Origin: Pythium myriotylum
Lineage: Eukaryota; Oomycota; Peronosporomycetes; Pythiales; Pythiaceae
DNA: 64,000 bases
Reading direction: 5' to 3'
Assembly: GCA_023091665.1 (NCBI GenBank)
Contig: JALJCQ010000027.1
Span: forward strand, 980,402-1,044,401
Below, piece by piece: positions 1-8,690 of the stretch. The position numbers and the translations under genes are program-made. The notes beneath the pieces were generated by a model. The model did no database searches, was not told the origin of the DNA, and saw only the letters and a list, made by a program, of their open reading frames with translations. Position 1 is the stretch's first letter, and each line of letters begins with the position of its first letter.

Positions 1-128
1 ATCTTGAACTTCCATGTGTGGAAGTTGGTTCCGTCGAACTTGTTGATGCGGGCTGGGGTGGTCGAATCCATGGCGAAGGCTGGGGAGGCGAAGTCGGTGG
101 AGGCAGAGTCAACTGGGCTTGGGCTCAT
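1..128 (-). pseudogene. copia gag N-terminal part, inverted unit (cut by window edge)
   Basis: Reverse-complement copy of the first 43 codons of the family-1 copia gag. The ATG is at 128, within the primer-binding-site complement (120-132). It differs from the other copies by two adjacent bases that change one Ala/Asp-region codon (cagagtcaac instead of cagagtcggc). It belongs to a unit oriented opposite to the array that starts at 303; the rest lies outside the window. Confidence 0.8.
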
Positions 129-132
129 AACC

Positions 133-224
133 TGTTGGAAGGTCGCTTGGTTGGTGGGATGCAAAATGCAAAGTGTATTGATCGGGACTTAGTTCGCCGC
201 TGCTACCTCTAAGCCGTCTGTGTG
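133..224 (-). repeat. truncated LTR remnant (92 bp) of inverted unit
   Basis: Last 92 bp of the family-1 LTR, ending TGTTGG on the plus strand. It carries the same diagnostic bases (GCGGCGAACT, ATACACTTT) as the LTR remnants of all plus-oriented units from the second copy on. It is followed by 78 bp (225-302) of transposase 5' flank, which stops abruptly at the LTR starting at 303. Confidence 0.85.
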
Positions 225-302
225 GAGAGAGGTTGAATTGCACAGTCAAAAAAGTGAAAAACACAGGGTTTGAAGGCAACTACACGACCGAATGGTGAAT
301 GG
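225..302 (-). other. 78 bp of MULE 5' flank, broken by LTR insertion
   Basis: Reverse complement of the last 78 bp before the LTR remnant in every unit (compare 3163-3240). It ends at AATGG (298-302), directly against the LTR start TGTTG, as expected if the copia element at 303 inserted into an inverted unit. The matching AATGG duplicate is not seen downstream, so the other flank was lost or lies elsewhere. Confidence 0.75.
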
Positions 303-661
303 TGTTGAAGATGATGCGCCTCGAACCCAGCGTCATCATTCCAGTTGAAGCTCGGCAGTTGAAGCTCGGCTGTAGAAGATTCTCCTGCAGAAGATTCTCC
401 GTGGAAGATTCGACATGTGGAAGATTCGACATGTGGAAGATTCTCCGTCTGGTTCTGGTTTGAATCCAGTGCCACCCATCGACTTCGTTGAAGTATCCAC
501 GAAGTCAGTTTATGTTTGCATATGTTTACGATAGGTAGGACATACATATGATTACGGTAGCGTAGGACACACACAGACGGCTTAGAGGTAGCAGCAGCGA
601 ACTAAGTCCCGATCAATTCACTTTGCATTTTGCATCCCACCAACCAAGCGACCTTCCAACA
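303..661 (+). repeat. full-length family-1 copia LTR (359 bp)
   Basis: Begins TGTTG and ends CAACA, a 5-bp inverted terminal repeat typical of copia-type LTRs, and is followed at once by the primer-binding site. Inside it are two tandem copies of a 16-bp motif (GAAGATTCGACATGTG type, about 400-435), a doubled AGTTGAAGCTCGGC motif, and an 8-bp-stem inverted repeat GACTTCGT/ACGAAGTC (481-488, 499-506). This is the only plus-strand unit in the array with a complete LTR; later units keep only the last 92 bp. Confidence 0.93.
618..633 (+). promoter_or_regulatory. oomycete-type Inr + FPR core promoter in LTR
   Basis: TCACTTT (618-624) fits the oomycete initiator YCAYTYY, and ATTTTGC (627-633) fits the flanking promoter region MWTTTNC at the usual close spacing. 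If the Inr A at 620 is the start site, the leader to the gag ATG at 666 is 46 nt, and the R-U5 part of this LTR would be only about 42 bp. The match is visible in the sequence; use as a promoter is inferred. Confidence 0.65.
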
Positions 662-674
662 GGTTATGAGCCCA
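662..674 (+). other. primer-binding site, internal initiator-tRNA type, overlapping gag start
   Basis: GGTTATGAGCCCA directly follows the LTR end CAACA. It resembles the Drosophila copia site (GGTTATGGGCCC...), which pairs with an internal fragment of initiator tRNA-Met, not with its 3' end. The gag ATG (666-668) lies inside the site. The same arrangement occurs at every gag start in the window and in the second copia family (63042-63054). Confidence 0.8.
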
Positions 675-1997
675 AGCCCAGCCGACTCTGCCTCCACCGA
701 CTTCGCCTCCCCAGCCTTCGCCATGGATTCCACCACCCCAGCCCGCATCAACAAGTTCGACGGAACCAACTTCCACACATGGAAGTTCAAGATGCAGATG
801 GTGCTCGAAGAACGCGACGTCTGGGAAGTTGTCTGTGGAGAGCTCAAACTCGAGCAGTGCCAGACCGACGCGGACCGAGCCCTCTTCAAGAAGAAGTCTC
901 GCAAGGCGCTCGCGATGATCTGTCTCGCGATGGAAGACTCGCAGCTCCCGCTGGTTCGGTCGGCGAGTGGTGCGCAAGATACATGGTCAAGACTGGAAGA
1001 ACACTTCGAGAAGAAGAGCCTTGCCAACAAGCTCTTTCTTCGTCGTCGTTTCTTCACGACCATGATGGAAGAAGGTGACGATGTGCTCACGCACATCAAC
1101 AAGCTCAAGACCCTGGCCGAGCAACTCGACGCAGTCGGCGCTCCGGTCAGCGAAGACGACTTGGTGATCACGCTTCTCGGCAGTCTCAGCGAGTCGTACC
1201 AGTTCCTCATCACGGCGTTGGAGTCGCGTGTCGACGCGCTCACGTGGGAACTCGTGACGTCTCGGCTGCTCCATGAAGACATGAAGCGCAAGGAGCAAGG
1301 TGGCGACGGAGCCACGCTTGGCCAAGCGTTCATGACAAGTGACGCGAAGCCCAAGGGCCGTGCAGTCAAGAAGACTGGCACGTGCAACTACTGCGGCAAG
1401 ATCGGTCATTGGGCCGCGGAGTGCCACTCGCGTGTCAAGGACAACGGCAACGGCAACGGCAACTCCGGCGGCAACGGCAACGGAAACGGCAACCCTCGGC
1501 AACGGTTCCAGCGAGCCAACCTTGCGCGAGATGAAGGCCCCGGCGAGTACCTGTATAAGATCCTCGTCGAATGGCACAGTAGTGCTTATGCGTTCTCGCA
1601 CGAGACATATATATGGCTCATCAGTTCGGTACACCGCAACCATGTCGCCGGATATCAATGCTGCAGCAGCTCGAGATACCTCAGGGGTTGGTGGGACGAT
1701 GTGCGCGTCACCAAAGCTTTGGCGGGACGGAGCCTCCTTTGTAACTCGGCAAATGATCTCCAAGAGTCGCTGCATCGGATACCTTCGACGACCTGCGTAG
1801 ACCTTCAGTGTTGCGTTGAATGTCTCGCATGGATTGTTGGTTGTGGCATACCCACATGGCGAATGGAACACTTGCCACTTGGAGTATCGACCATCCAGCC
1901 ACTGTTTCTCGAAGTATATCCTGAACGCAAGCAGGTCTGGAACAGCTCGCCACGAATCCAACACCTCAAGCTTGCGAGTCTCGTACGTTCCTGGTGA
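666..1997 (+). CDS. copia gag (complete gag region, pol missing), unit 1
   Basis: Nucleocapsid/capsid-type Gag of a Ty1/copia retrotransposon. The copia-type gag domain (UBN2 type) spans about residues 25-215. A CCHC zinc knuckle, CX2CX4HX4C, is at 240-253. An Asn/Gly tract encoded by a hexamer repeat follows at 260-276. The ATG at 666 was chosen because the longer ORF starts only with TTG inside the LTR. Copia homology ends at 1554 (after GEYL); the remaining ~147 codons are antisense transposase sequence with no expected function. The protease, integrase and RT found in the full elements at 13058-22044 are absent. Diagnostic residues are Leu60, Ala100 and Gly172. The product could form particles only with pol supplied in trans. 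Confidence 0.75.
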   Translation: MSPSPADSASTDFASPAFAMDSTTPARINKFDGTNFHTWKFKMQMVLEERDVWEVVCGELKLEQCQTDADRALFKKKSRKALAMICLAMEDSQLPLVRSASGAQDTWSRLEEHFEKKSLANKLFLRRRFFTTMMEEGDDVLTHINKLKTLAEQLDAVGAPVSEDDLVITLLGSLSESYQFLITALESRVDALTWELVTSRLLHEDMKRKEQGGDGATLGQAFMTSDAKPKGRAVKKTGTCNYCGKIGHWAAECHSRVKDNGNGNGNSGGNGNGNGNPRQRFQRANLARDEGPGEYLYKILVEWHSSAYAFSHETYIWLISSVHRNHVAGYQCCSSSRYLRGWWDDVRVTKALAGRSLLCNSANDLQESLHRIPSTTCVDLQCCVECLAWIVGCGIPTWRMEHLPLGVSTIQPLFLEVYPERKQVWNSSPRIQHLKLASLVRSW

Positions 1998-2963
1998 TCT
2001 TGAGTAGTGCATCTTCATAATTCCGTCCATCATGATCTTCCGATGCTGCGGCTCGAGATTCCTTGTGTGTTTCCGCACGTTGTACAACACATGAAAGAAG
2101 CACATGAGATACTTTGCAGACTTGAATTCTGGGACAGCGTGGACCGCGTTGAACTGTGCATCTTCGGCGTCACCCATGACGGCACTGATGCGCAGCCTTG
2201 CAGCTGGACGAATGCGCTTGGCTATGTCAACGAGACTCTCAAGGCACTCGAGTGCACAAGGCAAGAGTGCACGTGTGGTCACCCCAATAACAAATGAGTC
2301 CGAATCGGTGCCCGCCCCAACGCGAACGTGACCGGCTTCATAATGACGGCCAAACATGAATGGTTCATCGTCTTGGAGGTCGCTGTGGTAGTGATGCTTG
2401 TGGATGAGCTGCTGGACAGCTAAATGGCTGTTCTTGCACCCCAAACTTCTCCGGAGATATTTGACACAGTTCTGTATCTGCTGTAGCGTTGGATATCCCC
2501 ATAAGGGTTGGATAATGTCTGGGTCGCTTCGTAGGTTGCCCAGGATCATTCTTGGCGGAATCATGCAATCGTCTTGCTGGACGATGTACTTCTTCATCTC
2601 TTCAGTGATCATAGGCTTATGTTCTCTTCCACAAGCCACAATGTCGCCACGAGCGTGGGCGTGTCCATTGTGGTACACTGCCCACACACCACTGGTCGAG
2701 CACGCCAACACCTTCCACTTGAACAGGCACGCAGCGGTTGGCTGGCATGTGGGACTTCGGCAAACGAGACGGCGGATCGTCATAAGATGAGTCGTGGCTG
2801 CACACAGTTGACAATACGCGGTATCTGTGTGTGTCACACGGCTACAGCAGAATTCTGCGTCCCTGTAGGTCTGATAGTCGTAGGTTGAAAGCAGCGTTTG
2901 CACCATAATCCACTCGGGTTGGGCTGGTCGCTCGCCTGCTCCATCATCGGATGCGTCATTCAT
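987..2963 (-). CDS. truncated Mutator-like (MULE) transposase fused to antisense gag, unit 1
   Basis: 658-codon ORF from ATG 2963. Residues 1-~469 (1555-2963) are MULE-like. Cys/His residues resembling the N-terminal WRKY/GCM1-type zinc finger are at about 68-103 (ending HNGHAH). A MGDAEDAQFN motif carries the presumed second catalytic Asp (265), followed by CFFHV (288-292) and TNNPCE, whose Glu380 is a candidate third acidic residue. The segment that normally carries the first Asp seems missing: the chain passes from VIGVTTRALL (225-234) straight into the helix before Asp265. No SWIM finger is present. Residues ~470-658 are only the open antisense frame of gag. Probably catalytically dead; transcription is untested. 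Confidence 0.7.
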   Translation of the reverse strand: MNDASDDGAGERPAQPEWIMVQTLLSTYDYQTYRDAEFCCSRVTHTDTAYCQLCAATTHLMTIRRLVCRSPTCQPTAACLFKWKVLACSTSGVWAVYHNGHAHARGDIVACGREHKPMITEEMKKYIVQQDDCMIPPRMILGNLRSDPDIIQPLWGYPTLQQIQNCVKYLRRSLGCKNSHLAVQQLIHKHHYHSDLQDDEPFMFGRHYEAGHVRVGAGTDSDSFVIGVTTRALLPCALECLESLVDIAKRIRPAARLRISAVMGDAEDAQFNAVHAVPEFKSAKYLMCFFHVLYNVRKHTRNLEPQHRKIMMDGIMKMHYSRSPGTYETRKLEVLDSWRAVPDLLAFRIYFEKQWLDGRYSKWQVFHSPCGYATTNNPCETFNATLKVYAGRRRYPMQRLLEIICRVTKEAPSRQSFGDAHIVPPTPEVSRAAAALISGDMVAVYRTDEPYICLVRERISTTVPFDEDLIQVLAGAFISRKVGSLEPLPRVAVSVAVAAGVAVAVAVVLDTRVALRGPMTDLAAVVARASLLDCTALGLRVTCHERLAKRGSVATLLLALHVFMEQPRRHEFPRERVDTRLQRRDEELVRLAETAEKRDHQVVFADRSADCVELLGQGLELVDVREHIVTFFHHGREETTTKKELVGKALLLEVFFQS

Positions 2964-2997
2964 CGTCACTGCAATTGTTGGGGTCTGGTGGATGAGC

Positions 2998-3025
2998 GGT
3001 ATCGGATACCGGTACCACTACCGGT
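2998..3025. promoter_or_regulatory. dyad cluster upstream of MULE start
   Basis: GGTATC-G-GATACC (2998-3010) is a perfect 6-bp inverted repeat. It is fused to GGTACC (3011-3016) and to two ACCGGT palindromes (3008-3013, 3020-3025). It lies 35 bp upstream of the transposase ATG and is kept in every unit with that flank. It could be a protein-binding site or a leftover of a MULE terminal region; no pairing partner is seen at the other end. Confidence 0.35.
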
Positions 3026-3336
3026 TCACAAGGTCACAAGGATATTAGTATTGACCACCTTATTCTTGATCCTGATTAGGACGGGGGTCATTCTCTACCC
3101 GCAGCCTGTGCCAGTCAACCAAAACCACTCTATATTTCACCCTCCTCGCAATCATGCCTGTGCCATTCACCATTCGGTCGTGTAGTTGCCTTCAAACCCT
3201 GTGTTTTTCACTTTTTTGACTGTGCAATTCAACCTCTCTCCACACAGACGGCTTAGAGGTAGCAGCGGCGAACTAAGTCCCGATCAATACACTTTGCATT
3301 TTGCATCCCACCAACCAAGCGACCTTCCAACAGGTT

Positions 3337-4112
3337 ATGAGCCCAAGCCCAGCCGACTCTGCCTCCACCGACTTCGCCTCCCCAGCCTTCGCCATGGATT
3401 CGACCACCCCAGCCCGCATCAACAAGTTCGACGGAACCAACTTCCACACATGGAAGTTCAAGATGCAGATGGTGCTCGAAGAACGCGACGTCTGGGAAGT
3501 TGTCTGTGGAGAGCTCAAACTCGAGCAGTGCCAGACCGACGCGGACCGAGCCCTCTTCAAGAAGAAGTCTCGCAAGGCGCTCGCGATGATCTGTCTCGCG
3601 ATGGAAGACTCGCAGCTCCCGCTGGTTCGGTCGGCGAGTGGTGCGCAAGATACATGGTCAAGACTGGAAGAACACTTCGAGAAGAAGAGCCTTGCCAACA
3701 AGCTCTTTCTTCGTCGTCGTTTCTTCACGACCATGATGGAAGAAGGTGACGATGTGCTCACGCACATCAACAAGCTCAAGACCCTGGCCGAGCAACTCGA
3801 CGCAGTCGGCGCTCCGGTCAGCGAAGACGACTTGGTGATCACGCTTCTCGGCAGTCTCAGCGAGTCGTACCAGTTCCTCATCACGGCGTTGGAGTCGCGT
3901 GTCGACGCGCTCACGTGGGAACTCGTGACGTCTCGGCTGCTCCATGAAGACATGAAGCGCAAGGAGCAAGGTGGCGACGGAGCCACGCTTGGCCAAGCGT
4001 TCATGACAAGTGACGCGAAGCCCAAGGGCCGTGCAGTCAAGAAGACTGGCACGTGCAACTACTGCGGCAAGATCGGTCATTGGGCCGCGGAGTGCCACTC
4101 GCGTGTCAAGGA

Positions 4113-4146
<34 letters not shown>

Positions 4147-4680
4147 TCCGGCGGCAACGGCAACGGAAACGGCAACCCTCGGCAACGGTTCCAGCGAGCC
4201 AACCTTGCGCGAGATGAAGGCCCCGGCGAGTACCTGTATAAGATCCTCGTCGAATGGCACAGTAGTGCTTATGCGTTCTCGCACGAGACATATATCTGGC
4301 TCATCAGTTCGGTACACCGCAACCATGTCGCCGGATATCAATGCTGCAGCAGCTCGAGATACCTCAGGGGTTGGTGGGACGATGTGCGCGTCACCAAAGC
4401 TTTGGCGGGACGGAGCCTCCTTTGTAACTCGGCAAATGATCTCCAAGAGTCGCTGCATCGGATACCTTCGACGACCTGCGTAGACCTTCAGTGTTGCGTT
4501 GAATGTCTCGCATGGGTTGTTGGTTGTGGCATACCCACATGGCGAATGGAACACTTGCCACTTGGAGTATCGACCATCCAGCCACTGTTTCTCGAAGTAT
4601 ATCCTGAACGCAAGCAGGTCTGGAACAGCTCGCCACGAATCCAACACCTCAAGCTTGCGAGTCTCGTACGTTCCTGGTGA
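3337..4680 (+). CDS. copia gag, unit 2
   Basis: 447-codon ORF. Leu60/Ala100/Gly172 haplotype, with the Asn/Gly tract four residues longer than in unit 1 (12 extra bases). Copia homology ends at 4237. The initiator in its LTR remnant reads ACACTTT, so the pyrimidine before the start-site C is lost. Confidence 0.7.
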
Positions 4681-5646
4681 TCTTGAGTAGTGCATCTTCA
4701 TAATTCCGTCCATCATGATCTTCCGATGCTGCGGCTCGAGATTCCTTGTGTGTTTCCGCACGTTGTACAACACATGAAAGAAGCACATGAGATACTTTGC
4801 AGACTTGAATTCTGGGACAGCGTGGACCGCGTTGAACTGTGCATCTTCGGCGTCACCCATGACGGCACTGATGCGCAGCCTTGCAGCTGGACGAATGCGC
4901 TTGGCTATGTCAACGAGACTCTCAAGGCACTCGAGTGCACAAGGCAAGAGTGCACGTGTGGTCACCCCAATAACAAATGAGTCCGAATCGGTGCCCGCCC
5001 CAACGCGAACGTGACCGGCTTCATAATGACGGCCAAACATGAATGGTTCATCGTCTTGGAGGTCGCTGTGGTAGTGATGCTTGTGGATGAGCTGCTGGAC
5101 AGCTAAATGGCTGTTCTTGCACCCCAAACTTCTCCGGAGATATTTGACACAGTTCTGTATCTGCTGTAGCGTTGGATATCCCCATAAGGGTTGGATAATG
5201 TCTGGGTCGCTTCGTAGGTTGCCCAGGATCATTCTTGGCGGAATCATGCAATCGTCTTGCTGGACGATGTACTTCTTCATCTCTTCAGTGATCATAGGCT
5301 TATGTTCTCTTCCACAAGCCACAATGTCGCCACGAGCGTGGGCGTGTCCATTGTGGTACACTGCCCACACACCACTGGTCGAGCACGCCAACACCTTCCA
5401 CTTGAACAGGCACGCAGCGGTTGGCTGGCATGTGGGACTTCGGCAAACGAGACGGCGGATCGTCATAAGATGAGTCGTGGCTGCACACAGTTGACAATAC
5501 GCGGTATCTGTGTGTGTCACACGGCTACAGCAGAATTCTGCGTCCCTGTAGGTCTGATAGTCGTAGGTTGAAAGCAGCGTTTGCACCATAATCCACTCGG
5601 TTTGGGCTGGTCGCTCGCCTGCTCCATCATCGGATGCGTCATTCAT
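3658..5646 (-). CDS. truncated MULE transposase fused to antisense gag, unit 2
   Basis: 662 codons; MULE part 4238-5646. It carries Thr in place of Pro at residue 16 and Asp in place of Tyr at residue 451; the latter is shared with unit 5. Confidence 0.65.
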
Positions 5647-6019
5647 CGTCACTGCAATTGTTGGGGTCTGGTGGATGAGCGGTATCGGATACCGGTACCA
5701 CTACCGGTTCACAAGGTCACAAGGATATTAGTATTGACCACCTTATTCTTGATCCTGATTAGGACGGGGGTCATTCTCTACCCGCAGCCTGTGCCAGTCA
5801 ACCAAAACCACTCTATATTTCACCCTCCTCGCAATCATGCCTGTGCCATTCACCATTCGGTCGTGTAGTTGCCTTCAAACCCTGTGTTTTTCACTTTTTT
5901 GACTGTGCAATTCAACCTCTCTCCACACAGACGGCTTAGAGGTAGCAGCGGCGAACTAAGTCCCGATCAATACACTTTGCATTTTGCATCCCACCAACCA
6001 AGCGACCTTCCAACAGGTT

Positions 6020-7351
6020 ATGAGCCCAAGCCCAGCCGACTCTGCCTCCACCGACTTCGCCTCCCCAGCCTTCGCCATGGATTCGACCACCCCAGCCCGC
6101 ATCAACAAGTTCGACGGAACCAACTTCCACACATGGAAGTTCAAGATGCAGATGGTGCTCGAAGAACGCGACGTCTGGGAAGTTGTCTGTGGAGAGCTCA
6201 AACTCGAGCAGTGCCAGACCGACGCGGACCGAGCCCTCTTCAAGAAGAAGTCTCGCAAGGCGCTCGCGATGATCTGTCTCGCGATGGAAGACTCGCAGCT
6301 CCCGCTGGTTCGGTCGGCGAGTGGTGCGCAAGATACATGGTCAAGACTGGAAGAACACTTCGAGAAGAAGAGCCTTGCCAACAAGCTCTTTCTTCGTCGT
6401 CGTTTCTTCACGACCATGATGGAAGAAGGTGACGATGTGCTCACGCACATCAACAAGCTCAAGACCCTGGCCGAGCAACTCGACGCAGTCGGCGCTCCGG
6501 TCAGCGAAGACGACTTGGTGATCACGCTTCTCGGCAGTCTCAGCGAGTCGTACCAGTTCCTCATCACGGCGTTGGAGTCGCGTGTCGACGCGCTCACGTG
6601 GGAACTCGTGACGTCTCGGCTGCTCCATGAAGACATGAAGCGCAAGGAGCAAGGTGGCGACGGAGCCACGCTTGGCCAAGCGTTCATGACAAGTGACGCG
6701 AAGCCCAAGGGCCGTGCAGTCAAGAAGACTGGCACGTGCAACTACTGCGGCAAGATCGGTCATTGGGCCGCGGAGTGCCACTCGCGTGTCAAGGACAACG
6801 GCAACGGCAACGGCAACTCCGGCGGCAACGGCAACGGAAACGGCAACCCTCGGCAACGGTTCCAGCGAGCCAACCTTGCGCGAGATGAAGGCCCCGGCGA
6901 GTACCTGTATAAGATCCTCGTCGAATGGCACAGTAGTGCTTATGCGTTCTCGCACGAGACATATATATGGCTCATCAGTTCGGTACACCGCAACCATGTC
7001 GCCGGATATCAATGCTGCAGCAGCTCGAGATACCTCAGGGGTTGGTGGGACGATGTGCGCGTCACCAAAGCTTTGGCGGGACGGAGCCTCCTTTGTAACT
7101 CGGCAAATGATCTCCAAGAGTCGCTGCATCGGATACCTTCGACGACCTGCGTAGACCTTCAGTGTTGCGTTGAATGTCTCGCATGGATTGTTGGTTGTGG
7201 CATACCCACATGGCGAATGGAACACTTGCCACTTGGAGTATCGACCATCCAGCCACTGTTTCTCGAAGTATATCCTGAACGCAAGCAGGTCTGGAACAGC
7301 TCGCCACGAATCCAACACCTCAAGCTTGCGAGTCTCGTACGTTCCTGGTGA
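6020..7351 (+). CDS. copia gag, unit 3
   Basis: 443 codons; Leu60/Ala100/Gly172. The Asn/Gly tract is the same as in unit 1. Copia homology ends at 6908. Confidence 0.7.
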   Translation: MSPSPADSASTDFASPAFAMDSTTPARINKFDGTNFHTWKFKMQMVLEERDVWEVVCGELKLEQCQTDADRALFKKKSRKALAMICLAMEDSQLPLVRSASGAQDTWSRLEEHFEKKSLANKLFLRRRFFTTMMEEGDDVLTHINKLKTLAEQLDAVGAPVSEDDLVITLLGSLSESYQFLITALESRVDALTWELVTSRLLHEDMKRKEQGGDGATLGQAFMTSDAKPKGRAVKKTGTCNYCGKIGHWAAECHSRVKDNGNGNGNSGGNGNGNGNPRQRFQRANLARDEGPGEYLYKILVEWHSSAYAFSHETYIWLISSVHRNHVAGYQCCSSSRYLRGWWDDVRVTKALAGRSLLCNSANDLQESLHRIPSTTCVDLQCCVECLAWIVGCGIPTWRMEHLPLGVSTIQPLFLEVYPERKQVWNSSPRIQHLKLASLVRSW

Positions 7352-8317
7352 TCTTGAGTAGTGCATCTTCATAATTCCGTCCATCATGATCTTCCGATGC
7401 TGCGGCTCGAGATTCCTTGTGTGTTTCCGCACGTTGTACAACACATGAAAGAAGCACATGAGATACTTTGCAGACTTGAATTCTGGGACAGCGTGGACCG
7501 CGTTGAACTGTGCATCTTCGGCGTCACCCATGACGGCACTGATGCGCAGCCTTGCAGCTGGACGAATGCGCTTGGCTATGTCAACGAGACTCTCAAGGCA
7601 CTCGAGTGCACAAGGCAAGAGTGCACGTGTGGTCACCCCAATAACAAATGAGTCCGAATCGGTGCCCGCCCCAACGCGAACGTGACCGGCTTCATAATGA
7701 CGGCCAAACATGAATGGTTCATCGTCTTGGAGGTCGCTGTGGTAGTGATGCTTGTGGATGAGCTGCTGGACAGCTAAATGGCTGTTCTTGCACCCCAAAC
7801 TTCTCCGGAGATATTTGACACAGTTCTGTATCTGCTGTAGCGTTGGATATCCCCATAAGGGTTGGATAATGTCTGGGTCGCTTCGTAGGTTGCCCAGGAT
7901 CATTCTTGGCGGAATCATGCAATCGTCTTGCTGGACGATGTACTTCTTCATCTCTTCAGTGATCATAGGCTTATGTTCTCTTCCACAAGCCACAATGTCG
8001 CCACGAGCGTGGGCGTGTCCATTGTGGTACACTGCCCACACACCACTGGTCGAGCACGCCAACACCTTCCACTTGAACAGGCACGCAGCGGTTGGCTGGC
8101 ATGTGGGACTTCGGCAAACGAGACGGCGGATCGTCATAAGATGAGTCGTGGCTGCACACAGTTGACAATACGCGGTATCTGTGTGTGTCACACGGCTACA
8201 GCAGAATTCTGCGTCCCTGTAGGTCTGATAGTCGTAGGTTGAAAGCAGCGTTTGCACCATAATCCACTCGGGTTGGGCTGGTCGCTCGCCTGCTCCATCA
8301 TCGGATGCGTCATTCAT
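6341..8317 (-). CDS. truncated MULE transposase fused to antisense gag, unit 3
   Basis: 658 codons, with the same protein sequence as unit 1 by eye; MULE part 6909-8317. The A/5G variant of the upstream flank (...ATTAGTATTG..., five Gs) follows. Confidence 0.65.
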   Translation of the reverse strand: MNDASDDGAGERPAQPEWIMVQTLLSTYDYQTYRDAEFCCSRVTHTDTAYCQLCAATTHLMTIRRLVCRSPTCQPTAACLFKWKVLACSTSGVWAVYHNGHAHARGDIVACGREHKPMITEEMKKYIVQQDDCMIPPRMILGNLRSDPDIIQPLWGYPTLQQIQNCVKYLRRSLGCKNSHLAVQQLIHKHHYHSDLQDDEPFMFGRHYEAGHVRVGAGTDSDSFVIGVTTRALLPCALECLESLVDIAKRIRPAARLRISAVMGDAEDAQFNAVHAVPEFKSAKYLMCFFHVLYNVRKHTRNLEPQHRKIMMDGIMKMHYSRSPGTYETRKLEVLDSWRAVPDLLAFRIYFEKQWLDGRYSKWQVFHSPCGYATTNNPCETFNATLKVYAGRRRYPMQRLLEIICRVTKEAPSRQSFGDAHIVPPTPEVSRAAAALISGDMVAVYRTDEPYICLVRERISTTVPFDEDLIQVLAGAFISRKVGSLEPLPRVAVSVAVAAGVAVAVAVVLDTRVALRGPMTDLAAVVARASLLDCTALGLRVTCHERLAKRGSVATLLLALHVFMEQPRRHEFPRERVDTRLQRRDEELVRLAETAEKRDHQVVFADRSADCVELLGQGLELVDVREHIVTFFHHGREETTTKKELVGKALLLEVFFQS

Positions 8318-8690
8318 CGTCACTGCAATTGTTGGGGTCTGGTGGATGAGCGGTATCGGATACCGGTACCACTACCGGTTCACAAGGTCACAAGGATATT
8401 AGTATTGACCACCTTATTCTTGATCCTGATTAGGACGGGGGTCATTCTCTACCCGCAGCCTGTGCCAGTCAACCAAAACCACTCTATATTTCACCCTCCT
8501 CGCAATCATGCCTGTGCCATTCACCATTCGGTCGTGTAGTTGCCTTCAAACCCTGTGTTTTTCACTTTTTTGACTGTGCAATTCAACCTCTCTCCACACA
8601 GACGGCTTAGAGGTAGCAGCGGCGAACTAAGTCCCGATCAATACACTTTGCATTTTGCATCCCACCAACCAAGCGACCTTCCAACAGGTT

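Noticed and set aside
225..302. MULE terminal inverted repeat at the outer end of the 5' flank
   Set aside because: Compared by eye with the gag-side junction (about 1555-1600), no inverted match is visible; both MULE ends appear truncated.
481..506. LTR inverted repeat GACTTCGT/ACGAAGTC as a transcription terminator
   Set aside because: No U-tract follows and the genome is eukaryotic; it may be a structural or binding element only.
630..665. Upstream extension of gag from a TTG at 630
   Set aside because: It lies in the LTR and uses a non-ATG start; the ATG at 666 fits the leader expected from the Inr.
602..1387. 261-codon antisense ORF repeated in every gag copy
   Set aside because: Shadow of gag in another frame; Ser/Arg-rich with no family features.
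1440..1495. Regular short repeats resembling a CRISPR array
   Set aside because: Uninterrupted hexamers without spacers, inside a coding region.
1555..1997. Gag C-terminal extension as a novel fused domain
   Set aside because: It is the complement of the MULE coding region, so the fusion is accidental.
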